A model generated the notes under the pieces. That model worked only from the letters and a program-made list of their open reading frames with translations. It was not told where the DNA came from and ran no database searches. From Streptomyces sp. PKU-EA00015 (GTDB taxonomy: Bacteria; Actinomycetota; Actinomycetes; Streptomycetales; Streptomycetaceae): 64,000 nt of DNA. This document shows positions 50,974 through 59,847 of this stretch, piece by piece (position 1 is the first letter of the stretch; each line of letters begins with the position of its first letter). The stretch covers positions 20,816-84,815 of the forward strand of contig NZ_JABZEE010000052.1 of the NCBI RefSeq assembly GCF_013387495.1, in the 5' to 3' direction. A program made the position numbers and the translations under genes.

Positions 50974-51750
50974 ATGGCAGGACCGCTGGGGACGGTGCCG
51001 GCCGCAGACCCGGCGATCCGGGCTGCGGGCAGGAGCGCAGCGTCCGCGGCCGACGTCTGGTACGTCGGCGTGGACCAGGTGCCCGAGTCGCTCGCCGTAC
51101 TCCTGGACGACCACGACCGCGCCCGCGGCCGGCGGATCCTGCGCGAGGCGGACCGGCAGCGCTTTCTCGCCGCATGGGTTCTGGCACGGCTCGTCCTCGG
51201 CGAGAGGACGGGAGTGGATCCGGCGGCGCTGAGCTTCGACCGGACCTGCGCCCACTGCGGTGACCGGACACATGGGAAACCGGTCGTGGAGACCGCGGGC
51301 GCCGGTCCCGACTTCTCACTCTCGCACGTCGGAGGGCTCGCCGTGGTGGCCGTGTCGGATCGGGCCGTCGGCGTCGACATCGAGGATGCCGCGGTGGGCG
51401 AGCAGCCACTGGCGTCGGCGCTGACGGAGCGGGAGCGCGCGACCTGTGCGAGCTACGCGGACTTCGCGCGGCTGTGGACGCGCAAGGAGGCCCTGCTGAA
51501 GTCCGTCGGCAAGGGCCTTGGGATCCACCCGAGGCGCATCGAGGTTCTCGACTCGACGCCGGCCGAGCTCCCCGAGGAGCTCGGCCGCTCCGGTGACTTC
51601 GCTCTGTGCGACCTTCCGCTGCCTGCCCCGTACGTGGGAGCGCTCGCGGTGCGTGGACCGCGGCCGGACCTGACCGTGCACGAAGGCGCGGAGCTCGTCG
51701 GCGAAGCCGCGCGGCTGGTCTCCGGCGGGCGGTCGTCGGTACGGGGCTGA
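50974..51750 (+). CDS. Sfp-type phosphopantetheinyl transferase
   Basis: Predicted 258-aa PPTase. DFSLSHVGGLAVVAVSDRAVGVDIED and FARLWTRKEALLKSVGKGLG hold the Mg2+ and CoA residues (Asp, Glu, Trp-x-x-Lys-Glu-Ala). It converts apo carrier domains to the holo form and could serve the NRPS T domains as well as the small carrier protein. ATG at 50974 is chosen; upstream sequence shows no conserved pattern. The gene ends at a strong palindromic terminator. Confidence 0.9.
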   Translation: MAGPLGTVPAADPAIRAAGRSAASAADVWYVGVDQVPESLAVLLDDHDRARGRRILREADRQRFLAAWVLARLVLGERTGVDPAALSFDRTCAHCGDRTHGKPVVETAGAGPDFSLSHVGGLAVVAVSDRAVGVDIEDAAVGEQPLASALTERERATCASYADFARLWTRKEALLKSVGKGLGIHPRRIEVLDSTPAELPEELGRSGDFALCDLPLPAPYVGALAVRGPRPDLTVHEGAELVGEAARLVSGGRSSVRG

Positions 51751-51760
51751 CGCAGCACCA

Positions 51761-51820
51761 GACCGTCCGGCGCGGCGAGCGAGATGTTCTCCATCTCGCT
51801 CGCCGGGCCGGACGGTCTTT
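51761..51820. terminator. bidirectional terminator
   Basis: Nearly perfect inverted repeat. GACCGTCCGGC...GGCGAGCGAGATG (left) and CATCTCGCTCGCC...GGCCGGACGGTC (right) flank a short GTTCTC loop and are followed by TTTT. It lies between the convergent PPTase and MFS genes and would stop transcription from both sides. Confidence 0.85.
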
Positions 51821-51846
51821 TCATCCGGACGGTACGGCGGCCCGAC

Positions 51847-53115
51847 TCAGCGTGATCCCAGCGCCGAGGGGGTGACGTTCCTGAAGAAGGGCAGCAGGGT
51901 TGCCGTCGTGGCCACGGCGAACGCCCCGAAGGCCAGCCGGACGTCGACGAGTTCGGCCAGCACGCCCACCAGGCCGGCGCCCACGGGCAGGGCGCCGAAG
52001 GCGAAGAAGCGGAACGTGGCGCTGAACCTGCCGAGCATCTCGTCGGGCACCAACCGCTGGGTGACGGTGCGGGCGTTGACGGTCCAGAGTGTTCCTCCCA
52101 TGCCACCGAGGAAGGCCCCGACCGTCACCGGCCACACACTGGTGGTCAGGGCGGGCAGAGCGACCAGGGTAGTGGTCCCGAAGGGGGCGGCGAACATGGC
52201 CCAGCGCGCGCCCAGAAGCCGGTTCACCGGGGCCACCACCAGCGTGCCGGTCAGTCCGCCGATGCCGAGAGCGCTGAGCGCGAGGCCGTACCCCTGCGGG
52301 CTCAGCGCCAGGGTCTGGGTGGCGTACAGCGGAAACAGCGCCAGCCACGCGCCCCACGTGGCGTTCAGTACGGCCACGACCAACATCAGGGTGCGCAGCA
52401 CCCGGTTCCGCCAGATGAAGCGCAGCCCTTCGGCGATCCGGCTGCCGACCGAGGCGGGAGCCGCCGCGGGAGCGCGCCCGGCCGCCTGGAACCGGCCCAC
52501 CAGCAGGAGCAGCGCGAGCGCTGCCACGGTGTACGAGATGCCGATGGCCCCCAGCGCCAGCGCGGTCCCCGCGGCCAACAGCAGGCCACCGATGAACGGC
52601 CCGGCGAATTCGAAGCCCACGGTCTCGGCGCCGAGCATCCAGGCGTTGGTCCGTTCCCGGCCCGCCTCCGGGACCGCTGCGGGCACCAGGGCGGAGGCGG
52701 AGACCGACGCGAGCACGTCGGCGACGCCGAGGACCGCGCCGGCGGCGAAGAGCTGGGTCAGGCCGACGCCACCGCTCAGGGCGGAGAGGGTGAGCCAGCT
52801 CATCACCGCCATCCGCATCCCGTTCGCCACCCACAGCAGCCGCCGCCGGTCGAAGCGGTCGACGAGTACACCGATGTGCAGCGCGATCAGCAACCAGGGC
52901 AGCGTGAGCGTCATCGAGACCGCGGTGATCCGGGTGGGGGAATCGGTGAGCTGCGCCGCGAGAAACGGCAGGACCGTCCTCATGACGCCGTCGGCGAGGC
53001 TCGTCACGGCGGTGAAGCCGACCAGGACCGCTGTGTTGCGGCCACCGATGGATTTCTGCGGAGTGCGAGGGGCGGGGTCTGCTTCCGTCTGTCGCAGGAC
53101 GTCCGAGTCGCTCAC
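51847..53115 (-). CDS. MFS transporter, probable product exporter
   Basis: Predicted 422-aa membrane protein with about twelve hydrophobic segments. VLVGFTAVTSLADGVMRTVLPFL and LHIGVLVDRFDRRRLLWVANGMR at the second cytoplasmic loop match the enterobactin-exporter type MFS signature. It lies between the convergent terminator and a co-directional esterase. As the only obvious drug-type exporter in the window it is a good candidate for product export and self-protection. Confidence 0.9.
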   Translation of the reverse strand: MSDSDVLRQTEADPAPRTPQKSIGGRNTAVLVGFTAVTSLADGVMRTVLPFLAAQLTDSPTRITAVSMTLTLPWLLIALHIGVLVDRFDRRRLLWVANGMRMAVMSWLTLSALSGGVGLTQLFAAGAVLGVADVLASVSASALVPAAVPEAGRERTNAWMLGAETVGFEFAGPFIGGLLLAAGTALALGAIGISYTVAALALLLLVGRFQAAGRAPAAAPASVGSRIAEGLRFIWRNRVLRTLMLVVAVLNATWGAWLALFPLYATQTLALSPQGYGLALSALGIGGLTGTLVVAPVNRLLGARWAMFAAPFGTTTLVALPALTTSVWPVTVGAFLGGMGGTLWTVNARTVTQRLVPDEMLGRFSATFRFFAFGALPVGAGLVGVLAELVDVRLAFGAFAVATTATLLPFFRNVTPSALGSR

Positions 53116-53164
53116 CTTGTACCTCGCTTAGCGGTCGGGTTATGCACGTCGATCAGTACTCCGA

Positions 53165-54136
53165 TCAGTGCTCGGGACGGTTCTGTTCCATGTCGTCCGA
53201 GGCCAGTCGCCGGCGCAGGAACGCGACGATCTCGTCCAGTGCCTCCCTGGCGGTGTCGAGGACTGATGTCATGGACATGAAACCGTGCGGCAGGTCCTTG
53301 TACCGGTGGTACTCCACCGGCACGTCGGCGACCGAGAGCGCGTCCGCGTAGGCCTCGCCCTCGTCACGCAGTGGACAGAATTCGGCGGTGATCATCAGCG
53401 TCGCGGGAAGCCCGCTGTGGTCGGTCGCGTTGAGCGGTGAGGCGTAGGGCGAGGCGCCGTCCGCGGGATCAGCCAGGTAATGGTTCCAGAACCAGGGGAC
53501 CGAGTGGGCGTTGAAGAACATCGGGTCCTTGTTGTCGCGCATGGAAGCCGTCACCGATCCATGGCGCATCGCCGGGTAGATGAGCACCTGGGCGGAGATC
53601 CGAGGTCTGTCGGCATCTCTGGCCATCAGCGATATCGCCGCGGCCAGGGTCCCGCCGTTGCTGTCCCCCGCGACGGCGATCCGCTCGCCGTCCGCACCGA
53701 TCCGAGAGGCGTTCTCCGCCACCCATCGCACGGCGGCATAGCAGTCTTCGGTGGCCGCCGGGAAGGGGTGCTCGGGCGCCAGCCGGTAGCCCACGGAAAC
53801 GACCACGCAGGGAACCATGCTGGCCAGTGCGCGGCAGATCGCCTCCGAGGTGTCCAGCGAGCCGACGACGAAACCGCCGCCAAAGAAATACACCAGGACG
53901 GGAAGTGGCTCGTCGCTCTCCTTCTCCGGGCGGTACACCCTGAGGGTCAGGGGACCCGCCGGACCGTCGATGTCCAGATCGAATATCTCTTCGGGTCGCT
54001 TGATCCACTCCCAGATCTCGGCTTCGGTTTCACTGTCCGCTTTCCTGGCCTCCTCCACCGACATCGTGTAGAGCGGGGTGAACCCGGTTGCCATGCGAAA
54101 GTTTCTGATTCCCTTGACGACGGGATGAAGCGGCAT
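53165..54136 (-). CDS. alpha/beta-hydrolase of the hormone-sensitive-lipase family
   Basis: Predicted 323-aa esterase. GDSNGGTLAA supplies the nucleophilic serine, and DEGEAYADAL and LPHGFMSM the Asp and His. The oxyanion motif, usually HGGG, reads FFGGGFV. ATG at 54136 is chosen over a TTG three bases upstream because of GGGGGA placement. It is co-directional with and 49 bases upstream of the exporter. Possible roles are hydrolysis of a protecting ester or acyl group, or detoxification. Confidence 0.88.
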   Translation of the reverse strand: MPLHPVVKGIRNFRMATGFTPLYTMSVEEARKADSETEAEIWEWIKRPEEIFDLDIDGPAGPLTLRVYRPEKESDEPLPVLVYFFGGGFVVGSLDTSEAICRALASMVPCVVVSVGYRLAPEHPFPAATEDCYAAVRWVAENASRIGADGERIAVAGDSNGGTLAAAISLMARDADRPRISAQVLIYPAMRHGSVTASMRDNKDPMFFNAHSVPWFWNHYLADPADGASPYASPLNATDHSGLPATLMITAEFCPLRDEGEAYADALSVADVPVEYHRYKDLPHGFMSMTSVLDTAREALDEIVAFLRRRLASDDMEQNRPEH

Positions 54137-54365
54137 CAATCCCCCAGCGTTTCAGTGTCAACGGTGCGCATCAATGCTTCCACGCGGAGGTCGAACACGC
54201 GTCTGTGACAGGTTCGTTGGCGAGGACACGGTACGTTGAATTTTCTCCGCTGTGGATAAGCGTCCTGCTTACCTCGGTGCTCCCGCGGTCCGTGCCACTC
54301 TTTTCCTGCCAGGCGACCGGCCACGGGTCGGCAGAAGTGGATCGTCGAGGGGAAGCAGTCGCGCC

Positions 54366-55157
54366 ATGACCATCGAGAATGTGACTCAGCGGCCTGCCGG
54401 GGGCAGTGACCCCGCACGCGTCTACGACTACTTCATAGGTGGCGACAGCGGTCTCGAAGCCGACCGGTCGGCCGGTGCCTGGATTCGACTGCAGGCGCCC
54501 GACCTGCTTGCGGCCATGCAGGAGAACCGGTTCTTCCTTTCGCGGGCGGTGCGCTGGCTGAGCCGGCAGGGTGTCGATCAGTTCATCGACATCGGTTCCG
54601 GCTTCCCCGTCCCGCCGAACACGCACGAGATCGCCTTGTCGATGTCACCTTCGGGTTCCGTCGTCTACTGCGACGTCGATCCCCAGGTGGGGAGGCGCAC
54701 GCGCGCGCTCATCGCCGGCACGAAGGGGGCGGACTTCGTCCTGGGCGACATTCGAGACCCTGAGGAGCTGGTGGCTCAGCCGGCCATCCAGAAGCTGATC
54801 CGTTCCGGCCGCCCGGTGGCCTGTGTGCTGGCCGCGGTGCTGCATTTCGTGCCGGAGGACGGGGATCCCGAAAGGATCACCGCGGTTCTGCGTGAAGCCC
54901 TGCCCCAGGGGAGCTATCTGGTCGTCTCCCACATCGCGGGCGACATCCCCTGGGCGGAACGCAACAACGAAGAGACGCTGAGGCGCGCCTTCGAGGACAT
55001 GTATCCCCGCACCCGGGCGCAGGTCACCGAATTCTTCGGCCATTTCGAAATGGTCGCGCCCGGTGTGGTGCCCGCAGCCCAATGGCACCCGGCCGAGGGA
55101 AATTCCGGAGAAAAGCCCGACCTCGCCATCTATGCCGGAGTCGGCCGCAAGGTGTAG
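54366..55157 (+). CDS. SAV2177-family SAM-dependent methyltransferase
   Basis: Predicted 263-aa protein of the actinomycete DUF574/Methyltransf_19 group. PARVYDYFIGGDSGLEADR is the hallmark N-terminal motif, FIDIGSGFPVPPNTHEIA is the SAM-binding glycine loop, and VYCDVDPQVGRRTRAL and VLAAVLHFVPED continue the fold. Substrates of this family are largely unknown. It begins a plus-strand operon that includes the aminotransferase, SDR and ligase genes. Confidence 0.88.
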   Translation: MTIENVTQRPAGGSDPARVYDYFIGGDSGLEADRSAGAWIRLQAPDLLAAMQENRFFLSRAVRWLSRQGVDQFIDIGSGFPVPPNTHEIALSMSPSGSVVYCDVDPQVGRRTRALIAGTKGADFVLGDIRDPEELVAQPAIQKLIRSGRPVACVLAAVLHFVPEDGDPERITAVLREALPQGSYLVVSHIAGDIPWAERNNEETLRRAFEDMYPRTRAQVTEFFGHFEMVAPGVVPAAQWHPAEGNSGEKPDLAIYAGVGRKV

Positions 55158-55167
55158 GGGCGGCGAC

Positions 55168-55260
55168 ATGACGGACGCGCGAAGACCGCGGCAGACCCAG
55201 CAGGACCATCTCTACGACAGCGGCTCCGACGAGGAGCCCGCACGAGGAGTTTCGCCATGA
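55168..55260 (+). CDS. possible 30-codon peptide coupled to the aminotransferase
   Basis: A short frame begins at ATG 55168, about eleven bases after the methyltransferase stop with AGGGGCGG just upstream, and ends in an ATGA overlap with the aminotransferase start at 55257. The peptide is polar and acidic with no recognised motif. It may only serve translational coupling. Coding status is uncertain. Confidence 0.3.
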   Translation: MTDARRPRQTQQDHLYDSGSDEEPARGVSP

Positions 55261-56459
55261 CTGTGGACGTCCTCTCCGCTCAGGACCACATCAGCCTCGC
55301 CGAGCGCTGGGGAGCACATGACTCCGTGCCGTTCCCGGTGGTGCTCGCCCAGGGGGAGGGTGCCTGGGCGACCGATGTGGAGGGCCGACGCTATCTCGAC
55401 TTCCACGGTGGGTACTCCGCGCTGAACTTCGGCCACGGGCACCCCGAACTCGTCGCTGCGGCGAAGGCGCAGCTCGACAGGATGACGCTGAGCACCCGGG
55501 CGTTCCACAACGATCAGTACGGGCCGTTCTGCCGTGAGCTGGCCGAGCTGACAGGCACCGAGAAGGTGCTGCTCTCCAACTCCGGCGGTGAGGCCGTCGA
55601 CACGGCCGTGAAGATCGCCAGGAAGTGGGCCTACCAGGTCAAGGGCGTGCCGGACGGAGCCGCCGAGATCATCGTCGCGGGCGCGAACTTCCACGGCCGG
55701 ACCACGACCATCGTGTCGTTCTCCACGCAGGCCGCCCACCGGGCCGGCTTCGGCCCGTTCACGCCCGGCTTCAAGGCGGTGCCGTTCGGCGACATCGAGG
55801 CGCTGCGCTCGGCGATCACCGAGAACACGGCGGCGGTCCTGCTGGAACCGATCCAGGGCGAGGCCGGTGTGGTCGTTCCGCCGAAGGGTTACCTCGGCGA
55901 GGTCCGTGAACTGTGCGACGACAGCAACACGCTGTTCGTCGCCGATGAGGTCCAGTGCGGAATGGCCCGCACCGGCTCGACCCTGGCGCTGGACCACGAA
56001 GGTGTCCGATCGGACATGTACACCCTGGGCAAGAGCCTCAGCGGCGGACTTCTGCCGGTGTCCGCGGTGATCGGCCGCGCCGACGTGCTGGGCGTGATCA
56101 CGCCCGGCGACCACGGATCGACCTTCGGCGGCAACCCGCTGGCGTGCGCGGTCGGCCGAGCGGCAGTGCGGCTCCTGGCGACCGGGGAGTTCCAGGCCCG
56201 CTCCCGTGAACTGGGTGCGCACCTGCACTCCCGCCTCGCCGACCTGGACGGCGTGACGGAGGTCAGGGGGCGCGGCTTGTGGGCTGGTGTGCAGCTCGCG
56301 GAGGAGCGGGTGGCCGGACGCCGGGTGACGGAGGAACTGGCCGAGCGCGGTCTGCTGTGCAAGGAGGCCAAGGGCCACCTGCGGGTCGCACCCCCGCTGG
56401 TCGTCACGCACGAGGAGATCGACCTGGGCGTCGACATCATAGCCGACGTACTGGGGTGA
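55257..56459 (+). CDS. rocD: class III aminotransferase, ornithine delta-aminotransferase type
   Basis: Predicted 400-aa PLP enzyme very similar in pattern to actinomycete RocD. YLDFHGGYSALNFGHGHPELV, MTLSTRAFHNDQYGPFC, NFHGRTTTIVSFSTQ, VADEVQCGMARTG and the Schiff-base lysine in YTLGKSLSGGLLPVSAV follow in order. RocD interconverts ornithine and glutamate semialdehyde. In this cluster it may aminate an aldehyde on the C7 intermediate, or act on a free omega-amino acid. It is a second aminotransferase besides the DegT-type one at 34053. Confidence 0.9.
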   Translation: MTVDVLSAQDHISLAERWGAHDSVPFPVVLAQGEGAWATDVEGRRYLDFHGGYSALNFGHGHPELVAAAKAQLDRMTLSTRAFHNDQYGPFCRELAELTGTEKVLLSNSGGEAVDTAVKIARKWAYQVKGVPDGAAEIIVAGANFHGRTTTIVSFSTQAAHRAGFGPFTPGFKAVPFGDIEALRSAITENTAAVLLEPIQGEAGVVVPPKGYLGEVRELCDDSNTLFVADEVQCGMARTGSTLALDHEGVRSDMYTLGKSLSGGLLPVSAVIGRADVLGVITPGDHGSTFGGNPLACAVGRAAVRLLATGEFQARSRELGAHLHSRLADLDGVTEVRGRGLWAGVQLAEERVAGRRVTEELAERGLLCKEAKGHLRVAPPLVVTHEEIDLGVDIIADVLG

Positions 56460-56526
56460 ACCGGGTCCACCGACGCACGCGCCTGACGAAGGCGACTTTG
56501 CCACCGAGTGGACGGGAGAGGGATTC

Positions 56527-57285
56527 ATGAGTGACTTCGCAGGACTGGTCGCCATCGTCACCGGCGGCGCATCGGGAATCGGTCTGGCCACGGCGAAGCT
56601 GCTGAGCAGCAGGGGAGCCAGGGTCGCCGCTCTCGATCTGAAGCCGGAGGGGCTCCCGGACGGCATCATGGGGGTCCAGGCCGACGTCACCGACGACGCC
56701 GAGGTCAAAGCCGCCATCGACGCCGTGGTCGAGCGGTTCGGCAGGCTGGACGTCGTGGTGAACAACGCCGGGATCGGCGCTGTCGGGGACGTCACCGCGA
56801 ACGACGACGACGAGTGGTCGCGCGTGCTGGACGTCAACGTGGTCGGGATGGTCAGGGTCGCCCGGCACGCGGTACCGCATCTGCGGCGCTCACCCGCCGC
56901 CTCGATCGTCAACACCTCTTCGATCGTGGCCTGGGCCGGGGTGGAACAGAGGGTGCTGTACTCGGCCAGCAAGGGGGCCGTGTACGCGCTGACGCTGGCC
57001 ATGGCGGCCGATCACGTGCGCGAGGGCATCCGGGTCAACTGCGTCGCCCCCGGCTCCGCGGACACCCCCTGGATCGACAGGTCACTCCAGCAGGCAGCGA
57101 ATCCAGTGGCCGCCCGGGCCGCGCTCGACGCCTTCCAGCCGACCGGCCGCCTGGTGACGGCCGACGAGGTCGCGGGTGCGATCGCCTACCTGGCCAGCCC
57201 CTTGTCCAGCGCTTCGGTGGGCACGGTGCTCGCCGTGGACAACGGCATGCACGGTCTACGGCTACGGCCCCGGGGCCAGACGTAG
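56527..57285 (+). CDS. short-chain dehydrogenase/reductase
   Basis: Predicted 252-aa classical SDR. The nucleotide motif VTGGASGIGLATAKLL, NNAGIG, catalytic Ser in VNTSSIVAWAG, the YSASKGAVYAL Tyr-Lys pair and NCVAPGSADTPW are all intact. AspLK after the second strand suggests NAD(H). In the DADH route a keto group on the elongated carrier-bound chain must be reduced, and this enzyme could do it; other oxidoreductases in the window are alternatives. Confidence 0.9.
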   Translation: MSDFAGLVAIVTGGASGIGLATAKLLSSRGARVAALDLKPEGLPDGIMGVQADVTDDAEVKAAIDAVVERFGRLDVVVNNAGIGAVGDVTANDDDEWSRVLDVNVVGMVRVARHAVPHLRRSPAASIVNTSSIVAWAGVEQRVLYSASKGAVYALTLAMAADHVREGIRVNCVAPGSADTPWIDRSLQQAANPVAARAALDAFQPTGRLVTADEVAGAIAYLASPLSSASVGTVLAVDNGMHGLRLRPRGQT

Positions 57286-57384
57286 CCCAGCGGGCCGCCC
57301 GCGCGGCGCCGGCCCGCCCGGCCGGTGCATCACCGAACACCATTCCGACCACGACACCAGCCCCCTGTTCGGAGGTACCTGACT

Positions 57385-58662
57385 ATGGCAACCGATTTGT
57401 GCTCCCCCACGACACGAGTGGCTCTGGTCGACGCCTACTCGGCAGGGAATCTGCTGATTCCCGCGCTGAACCGGGAGGGCGTGGAGTGTGTGCACGTCCG
57501 GTCACCCGAACCCGACGTCAACATGGTGAAGCTGAAGTTCCCCGACGGCTTCATCGACGACATCAGGCACGAGGGCGACCTCGCGGCCACGGCCGCCGCG
57601 CTGCGTGAGTGGGGGATCGACTGCGTGATCGCCGGTGGCGAGTCGGGCGTCGAACTGGCCGATCAGCTCAACGCGGAACTCGGCACGCCGGGCAACGGGA
57701 TGAGCCGGCCGACCTGTCGCCGCGACAAATACGAGATGGTCCTGGCGGTACGCGATGCCGGACTCCCGCACGCGGCCACCATCGTCTCGTCCGACGCCGA
57801 CGAGATCGTCGAGTGGGCCGAGACGACTGCGGGCTACCCGGTCGTCCTGAAGCCGGTCTCCAGCGCCGGGCAGGACAACGTCATGGCCTGTGCGTCCGCG
57901 GAGGAGGTGCGCGCCGCCCACGACAAGATCCGGAGCAGCACCAACCGCCAGGGCCGGATCAACACCCTGGTGCTCGCCCAGGAATTCCTGGCCGGCACCG
58001 AATACTTCGTCAACACGGTAAGCCGTGACGGCCGGCATCACACGGCCGAGATCTGGCGATACTGCAAAAGCCGCATTCCCGGCGGCCACATCATCCACGA
58101 CTACGTCGAGCCGCTGTCGCCGGACGATCCGGACGCCCAGAGGCTGGAGTCCTACTGTCACCAGGTGCTCGACGCGCTGGAGATCCACAACGGCGCCGCA
58201 CATGCCGAGATCATGATGACCGCCGACGGCCCCGTACTGGTCGAGTGCGCCGGCCGTCTCGGCGGTGGCGCGGCCCCGCAGATCCTCAGCCGCAGTATGG
58301 CCGCCAACCAGATCGATCTCCTCGCCCTTTCGGTGGCCAGACCCGACGAGTTCAACCGCCTGCCCATCAGCGTGCACCGGTTGCTGCGGCACACCCTTTA
58401 CGTGCATCTCGTCAACCCGAACGACCACGGCGTCGCACCCTCCCACGAGGACATGGGTGTCGTCCGCGCGCTGCCGTCCTGGGCCCATACCGTTCTGATG
58501 CACCCGGAAGGCCAACCGCTGACGCGGACGGTCGACTTCCCCTCGCAGCCGGGTTACGTGATTCTCATCTCCGACGATCCGGCACAGCTCCGCGCGGACT
58601 ACGAGAAGCTGCGCGAGATCGAACGTGTCCTTTACACAGGGAACCCGGTCCTGAATCGGTGA
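57385..58662 (+). CDS. ATP-grasp L-amino acid ligase-like enzyme
   Basis: Predicted 425-aa ATP-grasp protein of the dipeptide-forming ligase group. VALVDAYSAGNLLIPAL is the N-terminal Rossmann-like domain, YPVVLKPVSSAGQDNVM carries the ATP-binding lysine and glycine loop, and VLVECAGRLGGGAAP is the metal-binding E-x-A/N-like motif of this subfamily. The family joins two free amino acids through an acyl phosphate. It could couple the azabicyclic amino acid to another residue without an NRPS. GGAGG precedes the ATG. Last gene before promoter copy 4. Confidence 0.88.
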   Translation: MATDLCSPTTRVALVDAYSAGNLLIPALNREGVECVHVRSPEPDVNMVKLKFPDGFIDDIRHEGDLAATAAALREWGIDCVIAGGESGVELADQLNAELGTPGNGMSRPTCRRDKYEMVLAVRDAGLPHAATIVSSDADEIVEWAETTAGYPVVLKPVSSAGQDNVMACASAEEVRAAHDKIRSSTNRQGRINTLVLAQEFLAGTEYFVNTVSRDGRHHTAEIWRYCKSRIPGGHIIHDYVEPLSPDDPDAQRLESYCHQVLDALEIHNGAAHAEIMMTADGPVLVECAGRLGGGAAPQILSRSMAANQIDLLALSVARPDEFNRLPISVHRLLRHTLYVHLVNPNDHGVAPSHEDMGVVRALPSWAHTVLMHPEGQPLTRTVDFPSQPGYVILISDDPAQLRADYEKLREIERVLYTGNPVLNR

Positions 58663-58681
58663 ACGAAGAAGTAAGCGCAGT

Positions 58682-58711
58682 GCGGACGCGGATCATGCGG
58701 GCGGGTTCGTA
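58682..58711 (+). promoter_or_regulatory. cluster promoter core, copy 4 (drives lysYZ-cysCDN)
   Basis: GCGGACGC, 17 bases, TCGTA. A GTGAACG box lies upstream, but at 16 rather than 27 bases, and the CCCC-GAAT spacer motif is absent, so only the core is conserved. It stands 83 bases before the LysY GTG. Confidence 0.65.
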
Positions 58712-58793
58712 GATTCCTTGCATATCGGTGTTGATTCCTACGAAAGCGAACCCTGGTGGGGAATCCGAATATGTCGACGGGGGAGGTCTGGTC

Positions 58794-59825
58794 GTGACCC
58801 GGGTGGTGGTAGTCGGTGCGGCGGGTTATATCGGTGGAGAATTGTTGCGGCTGCTGATCGGCCATCCCGAGGTCGAGGTGGTGGGCGCGGTCTCCTCGCG
58901 ATTCCCGGGCAAGCGGGTCGACGGGGTGCATCCGAATCTGCGGTCCGCCACGGATCTGCTGTTCTGCTCGGCCGATCAGGTGGACGAGTGCGACGTGGTG
59001 TTCCTGGCCCTGCCGCACCGCGTCGCGATGACACAGGTCGAGCAGTGGACCCGGCGCGCGAAACTCGTCGTCGATCTGACAGGGGACTTCCGGCTCAACG
59101 ACGCCGAAGTCTTCCGGCGCTACTACGGTGAGGAGCACCAAGCCCCCCATCTGCTCGACGACTTCGTGCCCGGCCTCCCCGAACTGCACCGCGAGGACCT
59201 GCGCACCGCAGACCTGATCAGTGTTCCCGGCTGCATGGCCGCGGCCGGCGTGCTCGCCCTGTACCCCTTGGTGACTCGGGGTCTGATCGATCCCGAGCGA
59301 GGAGCACAGTTCGACGCCCGTACCGGGTCCAGCGGCTCGGGTGCCACCGCCGGCCCGGCCAACCTGCACGCAGAACGCAGCGGCGCCATGCGGGTGTTCG
59401 CACCCACCGGCCACCGGCACGAGGCCGAGATCTCCCAGCACCTGGGCCTGCCGGCCGCGATGACCGCCACCGGCGTCGAAGCGGTCCGAGGGGTCCAGAC
59501 CATCTGCCATGCCACCCTGCGCACCGGCGTCGACAACCAGACCGTGCGCCGCGCCTACCGTGAGCAGTACGCCGCGGAGCCCTTCGTCCGAGTAGTGGCG
59601 CACCAACGCGGCATCTTCCGCTACCCCGACCCGAAGATCCTCCTGGGATCCAACTACTGCGACGTCGGCTACGCCCTCGACGAGGACACCGGCCGCCTGA
59701 CCACCATCGCCGCCCTGGACAACCTCGTCAAAGGCGGAGCAGGCAACGCCGTGCAGTGCCTCAACATCCGCATGGGGTGGCCCGAGACCCTCGGCCTGAC
59801 CTTCCCCGGCCTCCACCCCCTGTAA
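58794..59825 (+). CDS. lysY: LysY-type N-acyl-glutamyl-phosphate reductase acting on LysW
   Basis: Predicted 343-aa semialdehyde dehydrogenase of the ArgC/LysY family. VVVVGAAGYIGGELLRLL binds NADP, the catalytic cysteine is in SVPGCMAAAGVLAL, and GTGSSGSG-like ARTGSSGSGATAG and APTGHRHEAEI match ArgC-type enzymes. It reduces LysW-gamma-glutamyl phosphate to the semialdehyde that the transketolase then extends. GTG at 58794 has GGGGGAGG seven bases upstream. First gene of a five-gene operon with LysZ and the sulfate-activation genes. Confidence 0.9.
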   Translation: MTRVVVVGAAGYIGGELLRLLIGHPEVEVVGAVSSRFPGKRVDGVHPNLRSATDLLFCSADQVDECDVVFLALPHRVAMTQVEQWTRRAKLVVDLTGDFRLNDAEVFRRYYGEEHQAPHLLDDFVPGLPELHREDLRTADLISVPGCMAAAGVLALYPLVTRGLIDPERGAQFDARTGSSGSGATAGPANLHAERSGAMRVFAPTGHRHEAEISQHLGLPAAMTATGVEAVRGVQTICHATLRTGVDNQTVRRAYREQYAAEPFVRVVAHQRGIFRYPDPKILLGSNYCDVGYALDEDTGRLTTIAALDNLVKGGAGNAVQCLNIRMGWPETLGLTFPGLHPL

Positions 59826-59847
59826 ATCCCGGCCCACCGGAGAGAGC

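Noticed and set aside
57385..58662. Biotin carboxylase or carbamoyl phosphate synthetase
   Set aside because: It is a short single-domain ATP-grasp protein with ligase-type C-terminal motifs and no biotin partner.
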